In this document: piece by piece, positions 48,279 to 57,342 of the stretch
Numbering within the stretch: position 1 is the first letter of the stretch
Layout of the letters: each line of letters begins with the position of its first letter
NCBI GenBank assembly: GCA_027919835.1
Contig: JANVFP010000009.1
Span: forward strand, 1,054,001 to 1,118,000
DNA from: Lentinula raphanica
Taxonomy: Eukaryota > Basidiomycota > Agaricomycetes > Agaricales > Omphalotaceae
Reading direction: 5' to 3'
Length of the DNA: 64,000 nt
The notes under the pieces: generated by a model
The model's database searches: none
What the model was told of the DNA's origin: nothing
Seen by the model: the letters and a program-made list of their open reading frames with translations, nothing else
Translations under genes and position numbers: made by a program

Positions 48279-48722
48279 CTACTCTGCTTCGGTATCCTCA
48301 ACAGTAGTCGTCTGACCGTTTGAGTCGTTACCGGTGGTCGAAGAACGGAATCGTGTCCTGAGACGACCAGAGATTGCTAGGTGCTGTGCATCAGCCTGAG
48401 AAATTACGAACGTGCCGCCGCCCTCGATGTAGAAATTATTCGCCCCAGCAAAAAGTGACGCTGAAACTCTGCTTTGTCCCTCAGTAGGAACTGAGGAGGG
48501 TGGATATGCTCTTCCAGGACCCATCATTGGCTCATCGAACTCCCCAGGTAGGAGGAATTGGATAGCTGCTGCTACAGCAGCAATCACGGCCAGCGTGAGT
48601 GTCATCGGAGGTACGCTTTTGGCATTATACACTGCGACAGCAGACCCGAATGAGCAGATGGCGGATGCGAGCGACACAATTGTCTTCAGTCGTGTCAGGG
48701 TGCGACCCAAGAAACTGGACAT
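48279..48722 (-). CDS. Tandem two-helix membrane family, copy A
   Basis: 147 residues from the ATG at 48722. No recognised function. Helix 1 (about 13-32) SLASAICSFGSAVAVY and helix 2 (about 40-59) MTLTLAVIAAVAAAIQFLL form the hairpin shared by all eight copies. Behind it comes GPGRAYPPSSVPTEGQSR and then GANNFYIEGGGTF, a motif pattern I recall from the N-termini of agaric NLR-type proteins. The short acidic tail ends TTTVEDTEAE. Just upstream, an intron-like block (gatc|gtcagc...tttcag) suggests a leader intron, but its donor reads gtcagc rather than gtgagc as in copy B. A converges on KU80. A and B are the shortest copies and the closest to KU80. Confidence 0.6.
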   Translation of the reverse strand: MSSFLGRTLTRLKTIVSLASAICSFGSAVAVYNAKSVPPMTLTLAVIAAVAAAIQFLLPGEFDEPMMGPGRAYPPSSVPTEGQSRVSASLFAGANNFYIEGGGTFVISQADAQHLAISGRLRTRFRSSTTGNDSNGQTTTVEDTEAE

Positions 48723-49130
48723 GGGCAACGAGGGAGGTGATGAGCCTAGCTGAAACCAAATAATCGCCGACTCGAGTTTGCCAATGACGTGTAGTAGAAG
48801 GTGTGAACAAGGCTGACGATCAGGATACTCGAATAGACGGAGTATAGATATGGGAGAGAGATGGAAGTTATCTCGGTCTGGGCATACTTATGTTTAGTAA
48901 AGTATGTCTTCTCATTGTTTATGTTTTTTTGAATTATAATAAGATTCCAATTTTCGGCTGTGCCAAAGATTGCGAAGAGCGCCTACCTTTTCTCAGGCCG
49001 TTCTCATCGCTGGTCAGACAAACGACTCTCCTTTCACCACGAGTGAGCTTGAGCCTTGCGCCATAGTTAAATCACTCAGGGAGGAGGGGACGGTGATGAT
49101 GTTAAGGCTAAATCACTAGGACGCCTCTGG
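48723..49130. promoter_or_regulatory. Upstream region of copy A (repeat type)
   Basis: Contains the block found again upstream of B: gcgcctacc followed by ccgttctcatcgctggtca (near 48980-49015; B copy near 50158-50200). Presumed promoter of A. No gene. Confidence 0.5.
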
Positions 49131-49400
49131 CAAAGGAAAGAGGTCAGAGTGCAGAACACTGGTCGATCGTTCAGTCTTATTAGCGACAAGAAGGCCAGAA
49201 AATGTGGCACATTGAAAGTGTCGGAATTTCAGGCCCTCGAGGTGAGTATATTCTTGATTCCTCTTCAAACTGTTCTATAATGGCCGAGGTCCAAGGTGAA
49301 TCAATCACAGGTAACTTTGCCTCACTCGCACCACCATGCATTCAATCGACTTTGAAACATCTCTGTCGTTCTTTCTGATTTCTTCCCTCTCCCGTTATTG
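49130..49400 (+). pseudogene. KU80 3'-end fragment, copy 1
   Basis: The stretch 49150-49245 aligns by eye with the penultimate KU80 exon near 47685-47785: it keeps attagcgacaagaaggccag, tttcaggccctcgag and the following intron donor (gtgagt). Then 49280-49400 follows KU80's 3' flank (gaggtccaag, atcacaggt, gtcgttctttctgatttctt). It has no complete exon and no open frame, so it cannot make Ku80. It lies directly before the 3' end of gene B, in the same relation as intact KU80 to gene A. Confidence 0.8.
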
Positions 49401-49461
49401 AACAATGAAGCTAGTAGTATCGTGTCCAATTCAAGGTACGCCTCCGCATTCTCCGTTCTGC

Positions 49462-49884
49462 CTACTCTGCTTCGGTATCCTCAACATTACTAGATTGACC
49501 ATCCTCAGTACTCGTTGTCGAAGGACGGAACCGTGTTCTGAAACTAGCAGGATATGCTGCGTTCACTGTATCAGAAAAGTTGAACGTGGCACCCCTGATG
49601 TCGAAGTCTTTCGCCCCAGCAAAAACCGTAATTCGGCTTTGTCCCTCAGCAGAACCTAAGGAGGATGGATATGCTCCTGCTATGCCGATCAGCTTATTGA
49701 ACTCCCCAGATATAATGAGTAGTATAGCTGATGCCATAGCAGCAATCACGGCCAGCGTGAGTGTCATAGGAGGTACGCTTGTAGCATTGTACACTGCGAC
49801 AGCGGATACGAATGAGCAGATGACGGACGCGAGCGACAACAAGGTTCTCAGTCGTGCCAGAATTCGACCCGAATAACTGGACAT
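49462..49884 (-). CDS. Tandem two-helix membrane family, copy B
   Basis: 140 residues from the ATG at 49884. Closest to copy A: helix 1 LLSLASVICSFVSAVAVY, helix 2 MTLTLAVIAAMASAILLII, then GIAGAYPSSLGSAEGQSR and GAKDFDIRGATFNF, and the same acidic end VEDTEAE. The motif GAxxFxIxGxxF is kept while flanking residues changed, which hints at selection on it. An upstream leader intron with a standard donor (gatc|gtgagc...tttcag) can be read; the frame also stays open upstream through LGSSPPSLP, so an earlier non-ATG or spliced start cannot be excluded. Function unknown. Confidence 0.6.
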   Translation of the reverse strand: MSSYSGRILARLRTLLSLASVICSFVSAVAVYNATSVPPMTLTLAVIAAMASAILLIISGEFNKLIGIAGAYPSSLGSAEGQSRITVFAGAKDFDIRGATFNFSDTVNAAYPASFRTRFRPSTTSTEDGQSSNVEDTEAE

Positions 49885-50743
49885 GGGCAACGAGGGAGGT
49901 GATGAGCCTAGCTGAAACCAAATAGTAGTACGACTCGGGTTTGTTGGCATGTAGAAGGTGCGACAAGGCTCACGATCAGAATACTCGGACAGACCGAAGA
50001 TACTGCCAGTGAGTGTGGGTATAAGAGAGATAGAAGGAATTTATCTTGGTCTGGACATATGTTTATTAACAAAAGTGCGTTCTTCCATTGTTTATGTATA
50101 TGTTTTTGGACGTCCGCTTTATAATCGTATTCCAATTTCCTTCTAAACATTGTGAAGGGCGCCTACCATTCTTCACGCCGTTCTCATCGCTGGTCAAACG
50201 AGCGGCTCTATTACAGGCGCCTCTCCACGCTCAAGATCTAGACCAAAAGTCTTTCTACTCTTGCATCTAATTCTCTGCATTGGTCGCCTCGGCAGGATTC
50301 AATTGATCGTTTTCGTTGAATTCAGGTCGACGAACGAGCTCCCAGCAAGATTCTTTTGGTCAGTCCTAGCAGAAATCAGTGACATATACTCTATTTCCTT
50401 GAGGCTAGTAGTACAACATGTCCTACATTATCTACTCATTATACCAGCTCTAAACATCCTGATCGCTTTCGTTGCCTTGAACTCTCTTTTCACCACGGGT
50501 AGGCTTGTACATAGTATTACGCTTTAGCCAATGTACTAGGGGGAGCTTCGAAGAATAATCAAGAACATATTGAAGGAGCAATTAACCGATCCCTGCCAAC
50601 CAGCAGCGTCATTCTAGAATGATACGTAGCGTAAAAACGGTATCACTCAACCTTTACCACCCACACATACACACAACCTCCCCTTCTTGGAGTTGGCCCT
50701 GTAGACAGGTATTTCGACATTCTCCGAAGCAGCCTTACCAACC
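49885..50743. other. Spacer between B and C
   Basis: About 860 bp. It holds the B leader intron and promoter repeat (gcgcctacc...ctcatcgctggtca near 50158) and the flank of C. A second partial block, ctcttttcaccacggg at 50489, echoes ctcctttcaccacgag at 49026. I found no clear KU80 fragment here. Confidence 0.5.
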
Positions 50744-51546
50744 CTAGTCAGACATCATGCCATGACCATGTCGTTTCCTAAACCCTTGATGAGGAGTTGC
50801 TATCCCTGTAGTGAGCGCATTCTCCTCAGAACGTTTAGGATCGTTCTCAGTAATCGTGGATCCCAGGTCATCCGGACTCTCTTTGGTTTCAACGTCGAAT
50901 AGAGTAGGAAGCTCTGTCGGGATGTCCTCTCCGTCAGCGAACAGATCCTCGTCATTGGTTTGAACCATCTGGTCTCTATGCTGCACTACTTCCTTGCCCT
51001 CGTCTTCTTGATTCATCACCGGTGATCCAGACGGTGTCCGAGTCGAAGGGGATGATGATGCTACCGGACTCGGAGCACCAGACGCATCCGAAGAAAAGGT
51101 AGAAGCAGAGACTGATGAAGCTGCAGTGTCGGTGACGAAACTGGAGGGTGATGGATATGCTTCAGGATCCAACAGATTACGCATGTCGGGAGATAGAACA
51201 AGTTGCATAGCTGACACTATAGCAGCAACCACGGCGAACGCAAGTGAAAGATTTGCGCTGTTCTTGTACGCTGCGATAGCAGACCCGAACGAGCCAATGA
51301 CGGAAGCAAGCGACGCGAATACTTTCATCCATCGTCTCCATCGCGGCGGTCGGTATGGGGCCAATGTCACTTCGAACTTTTCATTGAAATGACCTGAAAA
51401 ACGAGAATTTTCAAGGGGGTAGGCTGTGACAGGCAACAAGGGGGGGCCTAGAGTTGAAGCAGGATGATCTGGGGACGCATTGAACATCGAAGGAAATAAA
51501 CTGCAGTAGAACACTTACGATCAGATAGTACTTGAGTACTCATCAT
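50744..51546 (-). CDS. Tandem two-helix membrane family, copy C
   Basis: Two exons, 51546-51519 and 51447-50744, giving 243 residues. Exon 1 encodes MMSTQVLSD, and the intron (gtaagt...ctctag) joins RPPLLPVTAYPL. A basic RPPRWRRW leads into helix 1 (about 51-70, VFASLASVIGSFGSAIAAY) and helix 2 (76-95). The linker SPDMRNLLDPEAYPSP is conserved in other copies. The disordered tail has a Ser/Pro stretch and then RDQMVQTNDEDLFADGED, the tail motif shared with D, E, G and H. This is the only copy where the start codon lies in the leader exon. Function unknown. Confidence 0.62.
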
Positions 51547-52314
51547 CACTAGACCACGGCTTATCGAGGAGGCAGAGATGGCGAGTATCGGTCCGAGAGA
51601 GAGAGAGAGAGGAAGAAACAAAGATTTTGATAGTCTACAAAGATATAGTGATCTCTTGTGGGTCCTAGGTGTACCTGCGGTGGCCTTCGATGGCAGAAAA
51701 GCTGTGAGTGATACTTCCATTGTTTGATTTATCTGATTGATAACGCATATCATTCTGTTTGGAATCGTGAGGTTTACCGTTTGAGCGCATGATTCGTTGA
51801 CGGTCCTTCGTATTCTCCGAGAAGAAGTTTGCAAAGCAGAGAGGTTGTCAGTGTAGTGGCGAGTGTTTGAAGTTTCGATCCACACTACTAGTTGGCAACT
51901 AAGTAGTTGGGTTTATCATGCCATGAGAAAAACGCAGCAAGATGGTTTAGCGCCCATTCTCTTTTCTCATCTCATCTGAATCGTTTGGACTCCGTCGTTT
52001 CATCCTGTTCTATCGGGCCCTCAGGCTTACACTTCAATCAAGATCCAAGCTCGGCCCCTCGAGCCCACAAACACAACCTCTTCTTATATGCCTTTTCTAG
52101 GCCCGTCCCCAATCAAAGACTAGTAGTCATCTTGATCACTGTAAGAGATAAGTACTGGTTAGAAAGAGAGTAAAAGTATCGCACACATAAAAATAAATTT
52201 GAACGCTCAACTTGGTTCATGCAAGAACGAGAGGCAGGAGTCACGGTGACGGGATCCTTACCTTATTTCTCGATGATATGTACCAGGAGATCAAAGTCCA
52301 CACCCACAAGAAAT
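51547..52314. other. Spacer between C and D, repeat type
   Basis: About 770 bp, with a short ga-repeat (gagagagagagagagag) at 51594-51612. From about 51945 (tttagcgccc) to 52240 the sequence aligns with 54036-54640 upstream of E: both have catcctgttctatcgg, and both have gtaagagat followed by aaaagtatcg. This shows duplication of whole units. Confidence 0.6.
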
Positions 52315-53427
52315 TCAATATTTAAATGCCATCCCTTCATCCTCGTAGTCCGACTCTGCTGTTGATTTAAATACCGTCTCTTCCTCCGAGTCGTAGTCCG
52401 ACTCCGCTGTCGAATCACCTATCTTACTTCGGCGGCTAAGTGTACCTGTTGTCCTCGCTCCTAGGCCGGTAGAGATCGCATCGGAGCGTCTTCCATTGAC
52501 TGTCACGATATCATCCCGCCTATCATTAGCATGGACAATCCTGCTGTTACTGTGGTCGCGAAGACGAAGCAACGAACTATAGTCGCGAAGACGAGACAGC
52601 GGAGGTCGAGGATGCCCTTTCTCAGCAGACGGAGCCTTGTAAATGATTGGATGGATCTGTTCTTGCTCTGGCTCTTCTTCCACCACCTCCACCAATAGTG
52701 GAGAAGGTGATGATGATGTTGACGCACGACTAGGATGTTCCACCCTATTCGAATCACTTGAATCACTTGAATCGCTATCTGAATCAAGTAATGCTTCGCT
52801 AGCTCCCTCAGCAGATGGAGCTTCGTGGGAGACAATCTGTTCTGCATGCTCCGGGTCTTCGTCCATTAGCCCAGATGGTGAAGAAGTCGATGCTGATGTT
52901 ACATGATCATTATCCGCCCGACCCCAATTAATTGAATCATCATCTGGTCCCAATGATGCTTCGTCCCCTCCCTCGGTAGACGGGAAACCGTGGTCAGTTG
53001 GAGGGATCCGGTCTCTACGCTCTCTTCGCACCAGTGGATGGCTAGGCGGTGGCGATTGGCGCGACGATGTTCTATCAGCACTAGAAGGATCCAAAACGGA
53101 AAGCCGGAATACGAATGGTATGCCTCCAGTTTCAACGGTGGTTATGACTGAGAATAGTGGACACTCTTCGGGATCAACCAACTTGTGAATATCCTTAGAT
53201 ACAAAGAGTTGCACGACTGATACTATGATGGATATTATAGCGAATGCCAGTGAAATATTTGTATTTGTCTTGTAGGACGCATAAGCAGACCCACTCGAGC
53301 TGGTGATAGATGTGATCGTCGCATATACTGCTAGCCGTCGTCTCCACGGTGCCTGTTGGTGCGAGTGTAGTACAGTGCCGATAAGTCTATGATCGAACCA
53401 ACCCGAGAGACCAAGATGTAAGGGCAT
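52315..53427 (-). CDS. Tandem two-helix membrane family, copy D
   Basis: 370 residues from the ATG at 53427. Basic WRRR precedes helix 1 (AVYATITSITSSSGSAYASY) and helix 2 (SLAFAIISIIVSVVQLFV). SKDIHKLVDPEECPLFS and TVETGGIPFVFRLSV follow and are nearly identical in E. The tail is long and acidic with three motif copies: DRIPPTDHGFPSTEGGDEA, AEQIVSHEAPSAEGASEA and QEQIHPIIYKAPSAEKG. It ends with a doubled STAESDYDSEEE/STAESDYEDEG. Upstream, a leader intron (taatt|gtaagt) is readable, but the ATG seen in the C leader exon is missing, so translation probably starts in exon 2. Function unknown. Confidence 0.62.
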   Translation of the reverse strand: MPLHLGLSGWFDHRLIGTVLHSHQQAPWRRRLAVYATITSITSSSGSAYASYKTNTNISLAFAIISIIVSVVQLFVSKDIHKLVDPEECPLFSVITTVETGGIPFVFRLSVLDPSSADRTSSRQSPPPSHPLVRRERRDRIPPTDHGFPSTEGGDEASLGPDDDSINWGRADNDHVTSASTSSPSGLMDEDPEHAEQIVSHEAPSAEGASEALLDSDSDSSDSSDSNRVEHPSRASTSSSPSPLLVEVVEEEPEQEQIHPIIYKAPSAEKGHPRPPLSRLRDYSSLLRLRDHSNSRIVHANDRRDDIVTVNGRRSDAISTGLGARTTGTLSRRSKIGDSTAESDYDSEEETVFKSTAESDYEDEGMAFKY

Positions 53428-53837
53428 AGGCAACGACGGTGATGCTCAAGTTGGAGCCAGATAGTCTATCTTGAGGTAAGATGTTGATGTACTGTACTAG
53501 GTGCACCACTTACAATTAAAGACTAGTATACTAAGTATTCCGTGTCAAAACTCGACAACAGTGACAAGGAAACAGAGATATGAGTGATTGTGGGTGTTCA
53601 AGAGATGGGTGGAAGAGGGGTATCTCAATCCAGTGATTCCCTGTGTGTCCTTTATAAACCTTCGATAACCGGAAAAGCTGTTAGTCTTATATAAGGCCGA
53701 ACCAAGAGGTAACGTACTAGCACTGCCAATCACACTCCTTTCCAAGCTTCTCCCTCTCGGAGAACTGAGCACCCGTCGACAAGCCATGCATTTACGATTC
53801 CTGATAGACCGATCTGTAGACCCATTGAACAAGTCAA

Positions 53838-53975
53838 ATAGTGGCAGTTGAAGTCGGTTTTGCAGGCCGCAGATCGAAAGAGGCGATGGGGTGTTTGGAA
53901 GAGCTGAGGGAGGGAGGCGATGTCGGATGTCGTAGAAAGTGTTCACTCGCTGTGGTTTTAAGTATTCTCTTTTTT
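53838..53975 (+). pseudogene. KU80 fragment, copy 2 (C-terminal domain exon)
   Basis: Reads in one frame as VGFAGRRSKEAMGCLEELRE, clearly related to VLAPFASRRSKEMMDCLTELRE of KU80 near 47445-47505. It runs on through a counterpart of the exon end (ctgtggttttaag for the region near 47545). It lacks both flanking exons and is decayed. It lies between D and the 3' end of E. Nearest frames are broken, so no product is expected. Confidence 0.78.
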
Positions 53976-54722
53976 TTCGACTGTGCACCGATAGCGACCC
54001 CGTCGACTGCTTCAATGTCATGAGAGAACCGCAGAATGGTTTAGCGCCCATAGGCGCCTGGCATTACTTCAACTTTTCCCATCTTGGCATCCGAATCATC
54101 GTTGGACTCGTGCTATTCCATCCTGTTCTATCGGCCCCTCGGGTTTACATTTTGTTCAAGATGCAGACTCTACCCCTCCGCCATAGAGACACGACTTCTT
54201 CCTACATACCTTTCCTAGCTCCAAATTCCCCAAGATTGATTCTTAGAAGTCCAACTGCGGCTGAGGTATCACCATGAGCTCAGCTATACATAAGTAGTAG
54301 TCTATTCAGGAAACCCAATTTAAGGAATGCCTGTTTCCTCCTATATGACGAGAACAAGGACGAGATTGAAAAATATATTATCTTGGGTATGATAAGTACT
54401 ACATACGAGTACTTGCGGCGCAATAAACAGAGAATTGTCACAAGAGAAATACCTCATACAGTCACTGTAGATTGAATGAGCACTGGCAGCCTGAGAGACA
54501 TATGAGAATCATCGTGTAGTCGTTATCATCGTGTAGTCATCATCTTGATCGCTGTAAGAGATTCTTGTTAGATATAGGAAAAGTATCGGACGCATCAAAC
54601 TAGATCTGAATGCTCATCTTGACTAGTGCAAGAACGACGGGGGGTGGGGGGCGGTGGTTCATGGAGAGGGTATTCCAATATTTACCTGTCCTCCTCGACA
54701 CTATGTGCCACGAGAGCAGATT
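53976..54722. other. Spacer left of copy E
   Basis: About 750 bp of repeat-type DNA matching the C-D spacer (catcctgttctatcgg at about 54119; the gtaagagat-to-aagtatcg block near 54553-54590). A G-rich ggggggtggggggcggtgg run lies near 54639-54657. No gene. Confidence 0.5.
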
Positions 54723-55778
54723 TCACGACTCCTCACTCTGAGTCGCATCCGACCGATCCAACTCCGATGAAGAAGTATCGTCATGGCTTCCATGACCTTG
54801 GGTTGAAGAACTTCCCCTCGGATGTCGCTGGCTAATACTACCCGAGGATAAAGGTGTCCTCGGTAGTATACTGGTCGAATATCCCCCATCATCGATCGGT
54901 TTGAAAGATCCTCTCTGGAGTCGGGAACGGTGTGCAGACGGGAACATGCCATACCGATGAGTCAGAGGCAATGCTTCAGCCCCTTCCTCAGCAAACAGAG
55001 TCCCGTTATTGGTTGGAATGTCACATTCAGCATGCTCCAGGTCTCCTTCTCCACCAACTGGCGCACTGAGCGATCTACTCAGGTGTCGGAAACGGCTTGC
55101 AGGCTGGAATATGCCCTTTCGATGAGCTAGAGACGAAGCTGTAGGCCCTTCCTCAGCAAACGGAGCCCCATTATCAGCTGGAACGACCTGTTCTGCATGC
55201 TCCAGGTCTCCTTCCACCACTGGTGGGACAGATGGTGGAGAAGGCAACGATGATGCACGAGCATGAGCATTTGTCGTATTAAATTGAGTTGGTTCGTTAA
55301 CTGGTTGAAGTAATGTTTCGTTCCCTCCCTCAGGAGACGGGAACTCGTTGTTAGTTGGTAGTAGAAGTCCGTCCACCAGTGGACGGCTAGGCGGTGGTGA
55401 ATGGCGCGACGATGTTCTACCAGCACTAGAAGGATTCCAAACGGAAAGCCGGAATACAAATGGTATGCCTCCAGTTTCAACGGTGGTTATGACTGAGGAT
55501 AGTGGATACTCTTCGGGATCAACCAACTTGGGAGTATCCTTAGATAAAAGGGGTTGCACGATTGATACCATGATAGATATTACCGCGAATATCAGTGAAA
55601 GATTTGTGTTCGTCTTGTATGAGGCATAAGCAGAACCGCTCGAGCTGACGATGCTTGTGATCGTCACATATACTGCTAGCTGTCGTCTCCACGGTGCCTG
55701 GCAGTGCGAGTACAGCGCAGTGCGGATTCTACGATCGAACCAACCCAATAGACGATGACATAGGGAGTAAGAGGGCAT
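54723..55778 (-). CDS. Tandem two-helix membrane family, copy E
   Basis: 351 residues from the ATG at 55778. Sister of D: PWRRQLAVYVTI leads helix 1 (34-53), helix 2 is SLIFAVISIMVSIVQPLL (about 61-78), then VDPEEYPLSSVITTVETGG. The tail contains LLPTNNEFPSPEGGNET plus an internal 55-codon tandem duplication, EGDLEHAEQVVPADNGAPFAEEG then EGDLEHAECDIPTNNGTLFAEEG. It ends Ser-rich (SSSELDRSDATQSEES). A leader intron (taatc|gtgagt) lies upstream with no ATG in the leader exon. Function unknown. Confidence 0.62.
   Translation of the reverse strand: MPSYSLCHRLLGWFDRRIRTALYSHCQAPWRRQLAVYVTITSIVSSSGSAYASYKTNTNLSLIFAVISIMVSIVQPLLSKDTPKLVDPEEYPLSSVITTVETGGIPFVFRLSVWNPSSAGRTSSRHSPPPSRPLVDGLLLPTNNEFPSPEGGNETLLQPVNEPTQFNTTNAHARASSLPSPPSVPPVVEGDLEHAEQVVPADNGAPFAEEGPTASSLAHRKGIFQPASRFRHLSRSLSAPVGGEGDLEHAECDIPTNNGTLFAEEGAEALPLTHRYGMFPSAHRSRLQRGSFKPIDDGGYSTSILPRTPLSSGSISQRHPRGSSSTQGHGSHDDTSSSELDRSDATQSEES
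54915..55225 (-). repeat. 165-bp tandem duplication inside copy E
   Basis: The word catgctccaggtctcc occurs at 55031 and 55196, exactly 165 bp (55 codons) apart, in the same frame. The two units share EGDLEHAE and FAEEG and the H-R-x-G-x-F-x-x-x-x-R pattern. They have diverged, so the duplication is not recent. Confidence 0.85.
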
Positions 55779-56512
55779 TGGCAACCACGGTAATGCTCAA
55801 GTCGAATAACCTGCCTTAAGGTTGAGGTTACTGCAACAAGTGCGATTACTCACGATTAGAAACTACTATTCCGTGTCAAAGCTCGACCACAGTGACGAGG
55901 AAACAGGAATAGTGATTATGGGCGTCCAAGAAATCGGTAGAAGAGGGATATCTCAATCCAGTGATTCCTTGTGTGTCCTTTATAAGCCTTCAAAGGCGGG
56001 AAAAGCTGTTAGTGTCGCATATTTCATGGACCAAAAGGTGACAATCATCTTTTCTCTCTCGTAAAAATGAGGAGCCGTTGACAAGCCATGCGTTTAAAAT
56101 TACAATCATAGCGATTGAAGTGGCCCGTTTGTGGGATTCTGAGAGTTCGAGAAACAAGACGCCACTGCGACTAAAACTCTTTATGTAAGCATTTATATCT
56201 AGCGCTTAGCGCTTTAGCGCCCGCCTCTCTAATCCAGTGTTGAACGGACACTCGGTCTACTCGGCCCTCACATGTGAGGGCCTTCATGCCCTGTGTGAGA
56301 ACAAGACCTCTTCCTATCCTCCCCGACTTCAATTGATTTGCTACAGTCTACTCCAAGATAAAACTACATTCAAGCTCACTACAAAGTCCATTTTGAGGTA
56401 CGTCCTCTTTAGTCCTCTTGCTCCCTTCATATGCTAGAGACATCATTCAACCAAAAACATGTCTGCTTATGTTCAGTGTCGATGCGAACAACGCAGATAC
56501 TTTGGTGTCTCC
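55779..56512. other. Spacer right of copy E
   Basis: Promoter side of E. The block tcaatccagtgattcc...gtgtgtcctttataa (55957-55984) matches the D promoter (53626-53655), with a likely shared tttataa core. Near 56204 lies agcgcttagcgctttagcgcc, a palindromic word related to 34348-34373. Confidence 0.55.
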
Positions 56513-56765
56513 TACGACAAAACCTTCATGATCAGCGTTCAAACCATCACATTCGGCTTCGCAGGCCAAGGTCATGTGAAGCAGACGACGACAGCGAGAC
56601 CGGAGATGACAATGATGACCGCTGCAATGTTGATCAACAAAAGTGACCGAAACAGTCAAATCCCTACATCCACTCCCCACACCTGCCCTTTTTTGCCTTC
56701 GTTACCACAAAACCGACCAACACGACGATTACACGATAGTGTCATTGCTAATCCTCAACAGGATT
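56513..56765 (+). pseudogene. KU80 fragment, copy 3 (linker exon)
   Basis: Matches the KU80 acidic-linker exon near 47090-47345: the words aaccatc-cattc-gcttc-ca, gacgacgacagcgagacc, aatgttgatc, and cttcgttaccacaaaaccgacca all have close KU80 counterparts (for example cttcgttatcacaaaccgacca). Frames are interrupted. It lies to the left of the 3' end of F, as fragments 1 and 2 do for B and E. Confidence 0.8.
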
Positions 56766-57342
56766 TAGAGTTCATGATTACTAGACGTACTATGCACAGA
56801 TCCTGCGCACTGATAGTAACCCTGTTGGCAACTGCTTAACCCGCGTCCTCCGCATCCCAGAAAATGTGCACTAAATCTTTTGATACAGTTCTTGTTTATG
56901 TTAACTCCCTCAAGATGAAAGAATGAGTAAGTTCGCCCAATATCCCTCCCGTACTAGTATTGACTTCTGCTCAGAATGTCACGCAAAGTAGATGTGTGTC
57001 GCTCACTTCACATTAAGTACACGGAAAGCTCATAGCAAATCTCGGGCACGCCACGCCTCTAGATCTGTTCCCTCCATCATGCGAGACCAACTGTCTAGAC
57101 TACACTCTCCACAACTGGACTCGACTGGCCGTGATCGTCATTCGTGGCTGTAAAGCGTTCTCTGAATCGCGTTCTGAGACTACCAAGGTATGTTGCGTGC
57201 ACTTTATATTTATCGTAAAAAATACTAATAAAATAACTTAGGAAATAATTTAGGATGTACGGTGTAATACATATATGCAAATTTACTATGCCAATTGCCT
57301 ATGAATGTTGTACAGTGCACGAATCTTCGTTCACGTCGAGAA
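56766..57342. other. Spacer left of copy F
   Basis: About 580 bp without a recognised gene. It includes atttaggatgtacggtgtaa near 57249 and A/T-rich DNA around 57200-57260. Confidence 0.35.
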
